Origin: Methanobacterium sp964452085
GTDB taxonomy: Archaea; Methanobacteriota; Methanobacteria; Methanobacteriales; Methanobacteriaceae
NCBI GenBank assembly: GCA_964452085.1
Contig: CAYVKL010000012.1
Span: 1 to 60,974 of the forward strand
Direction of reading: 5' to 3'
DNA length: 60,974 nucleotides
Positions 41,858-50,013 of the stretch are shown in pieces; position 1 is the stretch's first letter, and each line of letters starts with the position of its first letter. Under the pieces are notes generated by a model. That model was given only the letters and a program-made list of their open reading frames with translations, was not told the origin of the DNA and did no database searches. Both the position numbers and the translations under genes were made by a program.

Positions 41858-42808
41858 CTATCGAATAATCACATTCCCTTGACTATGAATTTCCAATCCT
41901 GTCTTAAATGTGTTGTCCTTTTTCAATTTTTCATATCGGTTGATTGATTTCTTCAACCACCAGTTGTATAGGTTCTCAAAATCATATTTGTTTCTATCCC
42001 TTTCCTCCAGTTCAACCCCGTGGGTAATATGTTCAATCACATTGGAGTACCCAAGAAATGAATAGTAGTAACCCCTCTGGGTATGACATTTCATATGTTC
42101 ATCCCTTAATTTTTTGAATTCCAAATATTTCCGAGGGTCAAGTCTTTTTAAGTTCTGACCGATTATAGATACCAATTGGTTAAATTCTCTTAATCGGGGT
42201 GATGATTTCTTTGTGTCAACAACTCGTCCTTCGTATTCCGGTCGTCCATAAATTGGGTTTAATTTTTCCCTCATTTCGGAGATAATATTTGATGTTGGAA
42301 GTAATAGAATGTCCGACTTTGTGAGTCCAAACGATTTCAGGTATGGTTCAAGTCCATCATATTGACAAACTTTCTTTGTTGAACCGAATAGACTTGTTGT
42401 TTCAAGGAAACAATAGTCAGGTACTTTTCCCTTGATAATATTTGACATCTCATTCGATACACAAATCAATGTCATTAATTTACCACCCAAATAATTGAAA
42501 CCGAATGGTTGAATAGGAACAATTACACTTCCATTCATCATATGATTATTAATCTGAGATGTGTTAAGTCTTGTCCCGAATAACTCGTTACGGTTACTGA
42601 TAGAAATTACCGGTGAACTGATTCTGATGAATCCTACTATTTTATCGTGGTTCTTTACCATAAAATAAAATCTTCTACCCATCTGGGTTTCAAACGAAAA
42701 GGAACTGAAACCATTCACCATTTTTAAAAAATCCTTTTGAGGTATCTGTTCAAATGATATTTTGAATCCCTGAGGGTTTATATCATCGTTGAAAAAGTTA
42801 TATTCCAT
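41858..42808 (-). CDS. GNAT-like protein resembling Mom/DUF4338 (DruA) proteins, 316 aa
   Basis: The central part (RFYFMVKNHDKIVGFIRISS, MNGSVIVPIQPFGFNYLGGK, LMTLICVSNEMSNIIKGKVP and DYCFLETTSLFGS) follows the strand-helix order of the GNAT-like DUF4338 family. That family includes Druantia DruA and, more distantly, phage Mom base-modifying enzymes. The C-terminal 100 residues are helical and basic. The match is by pattern, not by a diagnostic motif. It overlaps the radical SAM gene by 11 bases, so the two are coupled. An acyl- or carbamoyl-type transfer to DNA or nucleotide is a plausible role but is inference. Confidence 0.5.
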   Translation of the reverse strand: MEYNFFNDDINPQGFKISFEQIPQKDFLKMVNGFSSFSFETQMGRRFYFMVKNHDKIVGFIRISSPVISISNRNELFGTRLNTSQINNHMMNGSVIVPIQPFGFNYLGGKLMTLICVSNEMSNIIKGKVPDYCFLETTSLFGSTKKVCQYDGLEPYLKSFGLTKSDILLLPTSNIISEMREKLNPIYGRPEYEGRVVDTKKSSPRLREFNQLVSIIGQNLKRLDPRKYLEFKKLRDEHMKCHTQRGYYYSFLGYSNVIEHITHGVELEERDRNKYDFENLYNWWLKKSINRYEKLKKDNTFKTGLEIHSQGNVIIR

Positions 42809-43754
42809 ACTTTGAAATTTGTTCTTGTTTTTTTAATACTAAATAATCTTCATATGAATTGATATTCCCGTAAAAATCATCCAATAGATGGTACAAATAG
42901 TCTGTAGTATCACTTTCAGAGTCATCCATTTCAGTGTCAGGTTCTTTCCAGTACATTTCCAATTGTCTCCGTAATGAATCTTTCCAACGAATGAGTGGAT
43001 TATCTCGGTGACGGAGATATATTGAAATCATGTGGTCATCATCATCCACCCACTTTTTGAGTTCTTTCAAATGTTCCTTTGTTTCATCGTCTTTCCATCC
43101 ATTCATCGAAGTCCTACGACCCATCAAATTCCCACGACCAATCCAGATTGTATCAGTGACATAGGGTTGGACTGTTTTAATCAATTCATCAGGATTGGAA
43201 TCAAAAAGAGGTTCACAACTAACACTTGTCTGAAAACCCAAACTATACGAGAGTTTCAATGATTCAATCCTTTCTTCGAAAAGAGGTGAATTCACATCCC
43301 AGAACTTCAATATTTCATTATCCACAGAACCGATGGTGAACCGAAAGAGAATCTGGTTTTTATACTGTTCAAACTCCTTACAAATTCGTTCGACACAGGA
43401 CAGGTGAGGTTTTGTAACAATCAATACTTTGTTACCTGACTTTAGGATTTTCCTGAGATAGTAGATGTGGTGGTCAATATGAAACGGATGGATATCATGG
43501 GTCGTTGGATACATGATTTGTTTCTTCCTTTTCCCGACCTTTCCAGTCAATTTGTCAAACCGGACGAATTCACATTCCCAGTTTTCAGGGATGATCTTTT
43601 TATAGTAAACATTATTTGATTTACCATAACAGTATCGACAATTATGGAGACAACCGTTAATAAGGTTCATTGAGATGGGTGACCATTCTTTTGTCCCGGT
43701 ATGTTCACTGTTTTTTCTTCTATTCTTCTTTACTCTATTGTATGTATGTATCAT
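42798..43754 (-). CDS. Radical SAM protein (spore-photoproduct-lyase-like), 318 aa
   Basis: NLINGCLHNCRYCYGKSN carries the C-x3-C-x2-C triad that binds the 4Fe-4S cluster, near residue 35. FRFTIGSVDNEILKFWDVNS, FQTSVSCEPLFDSNPDELIK and TIWIGRGNLMGRR continue the SplB/COG1533-type barrel. Radical SAM enzymes use a 5'-deoxyadenosyl radical; members of this group act on DNA photoproducts or unknown substrates. It sits between the ParB-methyltransferase fusion and the GNAT-like gene and overlaps the latter by 11 bases. A G9/C7 hairpin lies about 30 bases upstream of its start. Confidence 0.8.
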   Translation of the reverse strand: MIHTYNRVKKNRRKNSEHTGTKEWSPISMNLINGCLHNCRYCYGKSNNVYYKKIIPENWECEFVRFDKLTGKVGKRKKQIMYPTTHDIHPFHIDHHIYYLRKILKSGNKVLIVTKPHLSCVERICKEFEQYKNQILFRFTIGSVDNEILKFWDVNSPLFEERIESLKLSYSLGFQTSVSCEPLFDSNPDELIKTVQPYVTDTIWIGRGNLMGRRTSMNGWKDDETKEHLKELKKWVDDDDHMISIYLRHRDNPLIRWKDSLRRQLEMYWKEPDTEMDDSESDTTDYLYHLLDDFYGNINSYEDYLVLKKQEQISKYGI

Positions 43755-43776
43755 TTTTTAATTTTTTGAGGATTTA

Positions 43777-43796
43777 GGGGGGGATTACCCCCCCCC
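43777..43796. repeat. G7/C9 homopolymer hairpin
   Basis: Seven G (43777-43783), ATTA, and nine C (43788-43796) form a very stable hairpin between the ParB-methyltransferase gene and the radical SAM gene. No T run follows on the coding strand, so it is not a standard terminator. It could block or stabilise the downstream mRNA or vary in length by slippage. Confidence 0.6.
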
Positions 43797-43837
43797 GTTC
43801 TCCGGTTAAACATTTCATTTACTTTGTTTCAATCCTA

Positions 43838-45760
43838 TTATTCCTTGGTCATGTTCAGACTTTTCATTTTCTGATTCAACCTTTCTCTTGTGATTTTTTG
43901 AAGTTTACTATTGGTTTCGAAACCGATAAATTCACGGGAGTAGTTCAGGGAAATAAGTCCGACAGTACCGATTCCACAAAAAGGATCGAGAATCGTGTCA
44001 CCTTCATCGGTGAAGTCAAGAACCATAGGTACAGGAATAACATCAATGAGGGGGTTCGGATATTTTAACCCCACTGTTTCCTCATCATCGACAATGGGTT
44101 TAGTCACCGAGGTTCTTACCAAATCACCCCTAATCCAACTCTCATCCCATCTCTTACCATTATAAATAAGGTATGATTCATCGAATTTTGATTTTTGTTC
44201 ATCAACAACATTCCTTTTCATGGATTTCATCAGACCCTTGGTCTTGAAGTTTGTCGATTTGGTGAGGTGGAAAATGTATTCAAAAGAGTCTCTGTATGTA
44301 TCCTGATTCCCAGTTGAGGGTGGGTTTGTTTTCTCCCAGATTATTGTCTGGACACACAGGAATCCAAGTTTTTTCATGTGTTCAAGGACACGATGGGGTA
44401 TGTTCAGTTCACAACCAGAATCATCCCTGTCGTCACTTACATTCAGAAAGAAACTACCAGTGTCTTTAAGTACCTTATAACAGTTCTGGAAGATTGGGAC
44501 AAGGTTGTCTATGTATTCTTCCACTGTCTTTTCCCATCCGATTTCTGGACGAACATCGTTGTCGTATCGAAACAATTTGAATTGGGGAATCGTTGTAATT
44601 ATTTCATCCACAGTATCGTTCGATACAAACTTCATCATGTCCTTTGGAGATGATTCGAATACTTTGGGTTTAAATTCATACTCATTGTTAATCAACTTCT
44701 CAAGTCGTTCCTTTTCCTTTTGTTCATTCTGTTCACGTAGTACTTTAGAATGGATGGTATTGGTCTTGACATTAATATTGTCAATTTCTTTTAAGTATTC
44801 AGGATTGTGTTTGAAGATGTCATTCAATTGGGTCATAGTACCTTTTGAAACCTTCAGGGTCTTACTGATTTTAGTTTGGGTATCTTCATTTTTTCCCTCA
44901 CTTCCACCGACTTCGGTTATAAGGTCGGTTCTCATACCCTGACGGTTTCCATAGTACTTCTTCAGAATTTGAATTTCGTTGTAGATTTCTTCACCGGTTT
45001 TAAGTCGGTTGATATTTGAAGAAACCATCATTAAATCCATCATAGAATCAATAATATCACGGACTATCACTTCTATCTCTTCGATTCCAAGAAGTTTACA
45101 ACACTCTATTCTCCTATTCCCATCAATAGGAACTAAGTTTTTAGTTACAAGTATCGGAGTATGTATGACACCCCCATTTTCAATTATGTTCTCCAATAAA
45201 TCGTCTACATTTAAATTGGTATAGATTTGTCCGTTCAATGGGTTTGGTTTTAGGTCGGTGATTTTCACCTTTAAAACCGTTTGTGATTGTGTAATGACCT
45301 CAGGTGGAGGTGTTGATTCAACAGATTCGAACTTTTCCAAATCCATATCTGTTTCAGGGAGATTTAAACTACCCACAGATTTGTCATCAGTGGTATCGGT
45401 CATGTTCCAGTTGAAGAATTCATCCAAATCATCGTCATCTATAACTGGGGTTTTAGGTTCTACCACAGATTTAGTATCCGTGGACTCTGGAGACACATTC
45501 TTGGAAGGTGTTCCACTTGTTTCCGGGGTTTCACCGGATTCCTTTTTTTCGTCTTTTTTCATTTTATCTAAATTTAAATTGTTAGTATTCTTGTCATTTC
45601 CATCGATTCCAGTAGTAATATGGGGTTCTTCCTTGTCAAAGGAATCATCCATGTCGGAATCAACTGAACCTATTTGTGGTTGTGAAATCGGATGGTTTAC
45701 TAATTTTTGATCATCGTAAAGACCATTCTGGTTACTGGTATTATTGTTACCTAATTTCAT
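43838..45760 (-). CDS. ParB-like domain fused to a degenerate DNA methyltransferase domain, 640 aa
   Basis: Residues 1-160 are disordered, acidic and Ser/Thr-rich. Residues 163-235 are a ParB N-terminal domain (VKITDLKPNPLNGQIYTNLN, NLVPIDGNRRIECCKLLGI) with GNRR at 214-217. Residues 236-360 are helical with a helix-turn-helix-like part (KISKTLKVSKGTMTQLNDIF). Residues 370-630 are an N4/N6 methyltransferase fold of beta order (motif IV, then motif I), with motif I ILDPFCGIGTVGLISL at 590-605 intact. Motif IV reads TIPQF at 390-394 instead of (S/D)PPY. Methylation is therefore doubtful, and a SAM- or DNA-binding scaffold is likely. An internal ATG at 45562 begins a stretch resembling the N terminus of the 318-residue protein. 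Confidence 0.78.
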   Translation of the reverse strand: MKLGNNNTSNQNGLYDDQKLVNHPISQPQIGSVDSDMDDSFDKEEPHITTGIDGNDKNTNNLNLDKMKKDEKKESGETPETSGTPSKNVSPESTDTKSVVEPKTPVIDDDDLDEFFNWNMTDTTDDKSVGSLNLPETDMDLEKFESVESTPPPEVITQSQTVLKVKITDLKPNPLNGQIYTNLNVDDLLENIIENGGVIHTPILVTKNLVPIDGNRRIECCKLLGIEEIEVIVRDIIDSMMDLMMVSSNINRLKTGEEIYNEIQILKKYYGNRQGMRTDLITEVGGSEGKNEDTQTKISKTLKVSKGTMTQLNDIFKHNPEYLKEIDNINVKTNTIHSKVLREQNEQKEKERLEKLINNEYEFKPKVFESSPKDMMKFVSNDTVDEIITTIPQFKLFRYDNDVRPEIGWEKTVEEYIDNLVPIFQNCYKVLKDTGSFFLNVSDDRDDSGCELNIPHRVLEHMKKLGFLCVQTIIWEKTNPPSTGNQDTYRDSFEYIFHLTKSTNFKTKGLMKSMKRNVVDEQKSKFDESYLIYNGKRWDESWIRGDLVRTSVTKPIVDDEETVGLKYPNPLIDVIPVPMVLDFTDEGDTILDPFCGIGTVGLISLNYSREFIGFETNSKLQKITRERLNQKMKSLNMTKE

Positions 45761-45813
45761 TTTATTTAATTTATATTGTTAATAATCAGTTGTTTAATTG
45801 TTTATTAAAAAGA

Positions 45814-45903
45814 CCGTAGAATCCCCTGAATTCACATTTAAGTGAATTCTATATGTTAGTAATTCAGTAAGTTGTTAGTGGTTGTTAGTCGAAGACCCTA
45901 CGG
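45814..45903 (-). promoter_or_regulatory. Structured leader element upstream of the ParB-methyltransferase gene
   Basis: CCGTAG (45814-45819) can pair with CTACGG (45898-45903). Inside, GAATTCAC (45828-45835) pairs with GTGAATTC (45842-45849), and TAATTCAGTAA occurs at 45860-45870. The same layout, with the identical TAATTCAGTAA and a different inner hairpin, is found at 46914-46973. Both precede minus-strand genes, suggesting a repeated RNA or DNA control element. Confidence 0.5.
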
Positions 45904-45926
45904 ATCATTATCAACCTCTCATTGAT

Positions 45927-46832
45927 TTATCCTTCATATTCATCAACCAAGGAGTCAGAATATTTGAGGTAGAGTTGTTCCCATTCATATTCAATCTCTT
46001 CACATCTTGTCCCTTCTGTTTTTAAAAGGATTTCGATGTTATCAATTAGACCTTGGAGAATTGAGAAAAAGTCAACGAGTTTTTCATTTTCATGTCTAAT
46101 GGTAGATTCATCTTTATATTCAGATATTAGTTCGTATACTTCTTCTGATAAATTATGTATTTGACGGTGAAGTTTATAAAGTTCTAATGAACTTTCATCG
46201 ATAAATTGTTTTACTTCATTAGAAAGGTCATCCTGTTCCTCAACCTCATTAAACTCCTCTATTAAAAAAACTTCCCCTAAAATATTCTCAAAGTTTACGA
46301 TAATTGACAGAATACTGGAGAGATTTGAATCACCCTTAATCTCCTTTTTGGTAAACAAATTTGTGGATACTCTTAATTTGAACAGGTCTAAAACACATTT
46401 ATTCATGATTTCTTCTCGACTGTCAAGGTTACTCCTGTTTTTCAATTCATAGACATCTTCTAAGAAACATTCTGTTTTCGATTCTAATTCCTCATATAAT
46501 TCTCGAAAGGAGTCCATTCCATCAAATCCATTAGTCTTTTCGTAAAAATCTTCTAATTCTTCTTGGACTTTCATAATTCTTCTATTGATTACACAATCAA
46601 ATCCTTCCTCACATCCTTTTATACCACCGTCAAAATTGAATTCAAACCCTGAGAATTCTAATTGATTTTCTAACTCCTTCACTCTCTTTATTATCTTAGA
46701 TTTTGTCAAAGTAGATTTTACTTTTGATGAATTCTTAATCTGACCGTTTTCAATATTTTCAATTACACGGTCATTCTTGTTATCGGTTATCTGTCTGATT
46801 TCTTCAATTTTATTATTATCTAAATATTTCAT
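45927..46832 (-). CDS. Acidic helical protein, 301 aa
   Basis: Glu/Asp-rich and predicted almost entirely helical, with long coiled-coil-like runs (KVQEELEDFYEKTNGFDGMD, LEDVYELKNRSNLDSREEIM). No enzymatic motif, signal or membrane span. Its general composition and spacing resemble the 318-residue protein at 47040, with which it may form a diverged pair. It lies between two genes with related structured leaders. Function unknown; a structural or DNA-mimic-type role is possible but unproven. Confidence 0.6.
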   Translation of the reverse strand: MKYLDNNKIEEIRQITDNKNDRVIENIENGQIKNSSKVKSTLTKSKIIKRVKELENQLEFSGFEFNFDGGIKGCEEGFDCVINRRIMKVQEELEDFYEKTNGFDGMDSFRELYEELESKTECFLEDVYELKNRSNLDSREEIMNKCVLDLFKLRVSTNLFTKKEIKGDSNLSSILSIIVNFENILGEVFLIEEFNEVEEQDDLSNEVKQFIDESSLELYKLHRQIHNLSEEVYELISEYKDESTIRHENEKLVDFFSILQGLIDNIEILLKTEGTRCEEIEYEWEQLYLKYSDSLVDEYEG

Positions 46833-46913
46833 AATTATTTAATTTAAGGTATTGATTATTAATGTTATAATTCATTTATTTATAGTTTCTTTTCGTTTCG
46901 GAAAGGACGAGTT

Positions 46914-46973
46914 CTCCCTGTAATCATATGAATATGATTTCTATGTGATATTAATTCAGTAAATTACAGGGAG
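46914..46973 (-). promoter_or_regulatory. Structured leader element upstream of the 45927-46832 gene
   Basis: CTCCCTGTAAT (46914-46924) pairs with ATTACAGGGAG (46963-46973). Within it AATCATAT-GA-ATATGATT is a perfect hairpin, and TAATTCAGTAA (46952-46962) matches the element at 45860-45870. Different stems around the same 11-base core imply compensatory change and therefore selected structure. Confidence 0.5.
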
Positions 46974-47039
46974 ATGTGTCGGGTGATGACTAACCGTCTG
47001 GAATTTCGGGTATACTGTGTTTTTTCATATTAAAGATTT

Positions 47040-47996
47040 TTAGTTCTGTAAAACACTATCACGGATTTCATCAATATCATAATATCCCATTCCCTCATTA
47101 TAATCGAGGATTTCCAAGAATTCCTGTTCGAGAGTTTCAAATCCTTTTTCCTCTGATAAAAGAATACAATCGAACAATTTATCGGAAATAGACATTGACC
47201 ATTCAATGTTCATCACAAGGGAACTATACATTCTCCAATTAGAGTCTGATTTTCTATTCTTTAAATAAGTTTTTACTTCAAGAAATAAATCTATTAACTG
47301 GGAATGACATTTCACTACCTTTTTATCCACTTGGTTTATGAACTTTGGTGTCACCTTTTGGTCACGAACTTTTTCTTCAATCAGTTTGAGTAATGGTTCA
47401 TATTCCAGAGTAATGGTCAAAAATCTTTTAAGATAACTATTGTCCTGAGTTTTACTTTTGAGAAGATATTCAAAACAGAAGTTTTGGAAGATTTTGATAG
47501 TGTGGAGACATTCTTTTACTAATGGTTCACTAAACCTAATAGTATCTTCTTCTTGGAGAGAATGAAACTCACTAAGAATATCATCCGACCTTTCCATAAG
47601 TTCTGAATATAAATCCATTAAGTAACCTGTAACTTCAAAACCAGAACGGAAGAATAACTTGTCAAGTTCAATTTTAAACCATTCGAGTCTCTCTTTCGAA
47701 TAGTTTACAGTTAATTCCAAATCTTTAAAATTTGGTTCATAACGAACATTACCTTGAGTAAGAGAATCAAAAACAGTTATAGTCTCTTGAAGATTTTCAA
47801 GAAACCATTCCAGTTTTTCTACTGGAATACCATTTTTAGAATCGGATACGAGACCCGTTGAAGATTTACCATCAATTATTACAATGGTGTCATTTGTTAC
47901 CGAATTGTTATCGGTATTGGTCGAACCCTTAATCATCGTTGAGGTGTTCTCTGTATTTGGGGTTTCACCAAATTCCTTCTGTTCTGTTGTTTTCAT
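47040..47996 (-). CDS. Acidic helical protein with Ser/Thr-rich N terminus, 318 aa
   Basis: The N-terminal 60 residues (MKTTEQKEFGETPNTENTST...) are disordered and resemble an internal segment of the ParB-methyltransferase fusion (EKKESGETPETSGTPS). The remainder is helical and acidic (LEWFLENLQETITVFDSLTQ; ELMERSDDILSEFHSLQEE). No domain is recognised. The shared GETP segment hints that the two genes exchanged 5' sequence or use a common docking tag. It is the first gene of this minus-strand block. Confidence 0.6.
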   Translation of the reverse strand: MKTTEQKEFGETPNTENTSTMIKGSTNTDNNSVTNDTIVIIDGKSSTGLVSDSKNGIPVEKLEWFLENLQETITVFDSLTQGNVRYEPNFKDLELTVNYSKERLEWFKIELDKLFFRSGFEVTGYLMDLYSELMERSDDILSEFHSLQEEDTIRFSEPLVKECLHTIKIFQNFCFEYLLKSKTQDNSYLKRFLTITLEYEPLLKLIEEKVRDQKVTPKFINQVDKKVVKCHSQLIDLFLEVKTYLKNRKSDSNWRMYSSLVMNIEWSMSISDKLFDCILLSEEKGFETLEQEFLEILDYNEGMGYYDIDEIRDSVLQN

Positions 47997-48564
47997 AATT
48001 ATATTTGTTTTTGTTTATAAATTCATGATTGTCTTTCAAACATCTAATAAATCACATTACCCCCGTGTAAAAATAAATATATGTAAAATATTTGAAATAA
48101 AAAAATAATTTGACAACTTTTTCATTAAATTTGGTTTTGTTAAATTGTTAGATCAATTATGCATGTTTTGAATCAGATTACAAAATTATGCAAAATTTCA
48201 TTATAAAAAAAATAATATAGAAAAAAAATGAAGTTTTTTATAAAATAAATCAAAATTATATAAAATTTTGATAATGTTTATAGAAATATGGCCGGCTTGG
48301 TGTGTTATAATATTAATATTATCATTCAAAATCAATAGAATATATGTAAAAATGGAATTTAGATTCAAATATTGATGAATATAAACATCCTGAGTCGAAG
48401 TTGTCTTATATAATATGGTGTATCTTGAATGATACCATAATTATATATCCTAAGCATTTCAGAAAACTCAAAACCCATTAAAAATAACCCGAATGGTCGT
48501 AATATCAATGTTGACAATTATGGTTATCCTATATTAATATATAGAAGTAAAACATTTCAAAATT
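47997..48564. other. Divergent A+T-rich intergenic region
   Basis: About 570 bases between the divergent genes at 47040 and 48565, with very high A+T, several poly-A/T tracts and the imperfect inverted repeat TATGGTGTATC...GATACCATA around 48414-48440. It must hold promoters for both sides and could also hold a replication origin. I see no iterons or gene. Confidence 0.45.
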
Positions 48565-49245
48565 ATGATAACACTATTTGAAGATTACACAGATGACAAA
48601 CAAATATCACAATATCAGAAAGATAGAGTCCAAGATGTGACCTTTGAGAATGGAATCTATCCCAAACGGATGATGGTTTTCGAAAATTATTGGGAAGATT
48701 CTTGCTTTAACAATCTTAACAATCAGTCTTGCAAGCCGTTTTTGGAAAATATTTCTTTTCTAATTGGTGAAGAAGTGCACGTAGGACATCGTTATATTCA
48801 ATCTATACATGATTTGCGATATTACCTTAAAGATCCCGGTGGTGCCATTTGGGATCACCCAGAAATTTTTAGCGTCGCTTATTTTGGGATGCACGGTAGT
48901 GAAAAGGGATTTCCAATGTCACAAGGATTGATACGAAAAAACCAGATACTTCAATTATGTAAAGGGTTTGGTAGATTTCCAAATATTTTATATTTCGGAT
49001 CATGTTCGATATTCAAAGATGATGACCAGTTCGGGTATGACTTATTATCCACTGGAACTCTTGGCGTACTTGGGTTCAAGGAAGATGTGCCGTTTAGCTT
49101 GGGAATGTTAATTGACTTATGTTTTTTATCTATTCTGTTTCTTGAAAAAACTTTTGACCCTTTACAGAATCTTGAAATGATTTTCAATCGAGTGATTGAG
49201 GAGATACCAGCAACAAAAGATTTGGGATTTACATTATACTGTTAA
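48565..49245 (+). CDS. Caspase/CHAT-like (clan CD) protein, 226 aa
   Basis: VAYFGMHGSEKGFPMSQ gives a His-Gly dyad (H110) at the end of a hydrophobic strand, and 37 residues later NILYFGSCSIFK places a Cys (C147) after another strand. This is the spacing and context of caspase, CHAT and other clan CD peptidases. EEVHVGHRYIQSIHDLRYYL lies before the His strand. No target-binding or effector fusion is present, so it is a compact single-domain protein. A paralogue lacking the Cys lies at 50014-50490. Such proteases often act as effectors in abortive defence. The assignment is from motif spacing only. Confidence 0.6.
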   Translation: MITLFEDYTDDKQISQYQKDRVQDVTFENGIYPKRMMVFENYWEDSCFNNLNNQSCKPFLENISFLIGEEVHVGHRYIQSIHDLRYYLKDPGGAIWDHPEIFSVAYFGMHGSEKGFPMSQGLIRKNQILQLCKGFGRFPNILYFGSCSIFKDDDQFGYDLLSTGTLGVLGFKEDVPFSLGMLIDLCFLSILFLEKTFDPLQNLEMIFNRVIEEIPATKDLGFTLYC

Positions 49246-49300
49246 ATATCATTCCGTTGGGTAGGTTATTTTCTATCAATTTTTTTAATTATCAATCGGA

Positions 49301-49330
49301 ATTACTTACTCCGAATTCGGAGTAAGTAAT
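49301..49330. promoter_or_regulatory. Perfect 30-bp palindrome upstream of the HU gene
   Basis: Bases 49301-49315 are the exact reverse complement of 49316-49330, centred on GAATTC within TCCGAATTCGGA. It lies 43 bases before the HU start codon and 55 bases after the caspase-like gene. It can act as an operator or as a terminator-like hairpin (no T run). The centre resembles the module-boundary palindrome. Confidence 0.6.
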
Positions 49331-49373
49331 ATAAATTATTCCGATATTTGTAATCACTTAAAAACCAAAGCAA

Positions 49374-49664
49374 ATGACGAAAGCAGACCTCGTTACCGAA
49401 ATTGTAAACCAAACTGGAATTGAAAAAGTGGTGGTATTAGGAGTAGTTGAATCCTTTATGGAAACCATAAAAATTTCAATGGTCAAGGGTGAGAATATCT
49501 ATTTGAGGGGATTCGGGAGTTTCCTTTTAAAGACAAGGGCTGAGAAAGTGGGTAGAAACATCAGCAAGAAAACTTCGGTAAAAATTCCAGCTCATACCGT
49601 ACCTTATATAAAATTCTGTAAAGAATTTTTGGATGATGTGGCAACCAACGTAAAAGTGAAATGA
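49374..49664 (+). CDS. HU/IHF-family DNA-binding protein, 96 aa
   Basis: A full-length HU fold: MTKADLVTEIVNQTGIEKVV, then SFMETIKISMVKGENIYLRG (dimer core), FGSFLLKTRAEKVGRN (beta arm start), a Lys-rich arm ISKKTSVKIPAHTVPYIKFC and the final helix KEFLDDV. It bends DNA and could help integration or excision or shape the element's chromatin. The next gene overlaps it by four bases. A palindrome upstream may be its operator. Confidence 0.85.
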   Translation: MTKADLVTEIVNQTGIEKVVVLGVVESFMETIKISMVKGENIYLRGFGSFLLKTRAEKVGRNISKKTSVKIPAHTVPYIKFCKEFLDDVATNVKVK

Positions 49665-49867
49665 GTTCAGTTAAATTTTTAAAAGTTATTAATGGTAACG
49701 TGGTATTGGTGACAGACCAAGGAAACAAGGTCAGAACCTATTACTCCAAAGGTGATGCTACCCGTGTGGATTGGTTTTCGGAGAAAGACGAAACCGTGAT
49801 TATCCAAATTTCCACTGGAAAAAGTGTTGTTGTTAATAAAAATGGAGGGGTGGTAAGGACGGTTTGA
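49661..49867 (+). CDS. Small beta-rich protein coupled to HU, 68 aa
   Basis: MSSVKFLKVINGNVVLVTDQ followed by RTYYSKGDATRVDWFSEKDE and QISTGKSVVVNKNGGVV alternates strand and turn, like a small beta-barrel. The start overlaps the HU stop by four bases, so it is translated together with HU. A bidirectional terminator follows. Function unknown. Confidence 0.6.
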   Translation: MSSVKFLKVINGNVVLVTDQGNKVRTYYSKGDATRVDWFSEKDETVIIQISTGKSVVVNKNGGVVRTV

Positions 49868-49910
49868 TTTTACCATTAAGGTGCTGCAACATCTGAGATG
49901 ATGGCAATCA

Positions 49911-49937
49911 AAAAAGGGGAGGACATCTCCTTTTTTT
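49911..49937. terminator. Bidirectional terminator
   Basis: AAAAAGGGGAG (49911-49921) pairs with CTCC (49927-49930) and the following T run (49931-49937), with a GACAT loop. It separates the plus-strand HU unit from the convergent 50014-50490 gene, and the A and T runs on the two sides allow use in both directions. Confidence 0.65.
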
Positions 49938-50013
49938 AATTTGGACAACTCTCAAAGTTTGCAAAGACGATTAATCAACATTTTAAGGAGTTGCCACCGT
50001 CCATGGTGTTTCA

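Noticed and set aside
44898..44918. CCACCGACTTCGGTT, similar to the reversed boundary palindrome
   Set aside because: It lies inside the ParB-methyltransferase coding region, has mismatches in both arms and is not at a boundary; treated as chance.
45258..45710. Plus-strand 150-codon Ser/Val-rich frame
   Set aside because: Antisense to the acidic low-complexity N terminus of the ParB-methyltransferase fusion, whose domains are recognisable on the minus strand.
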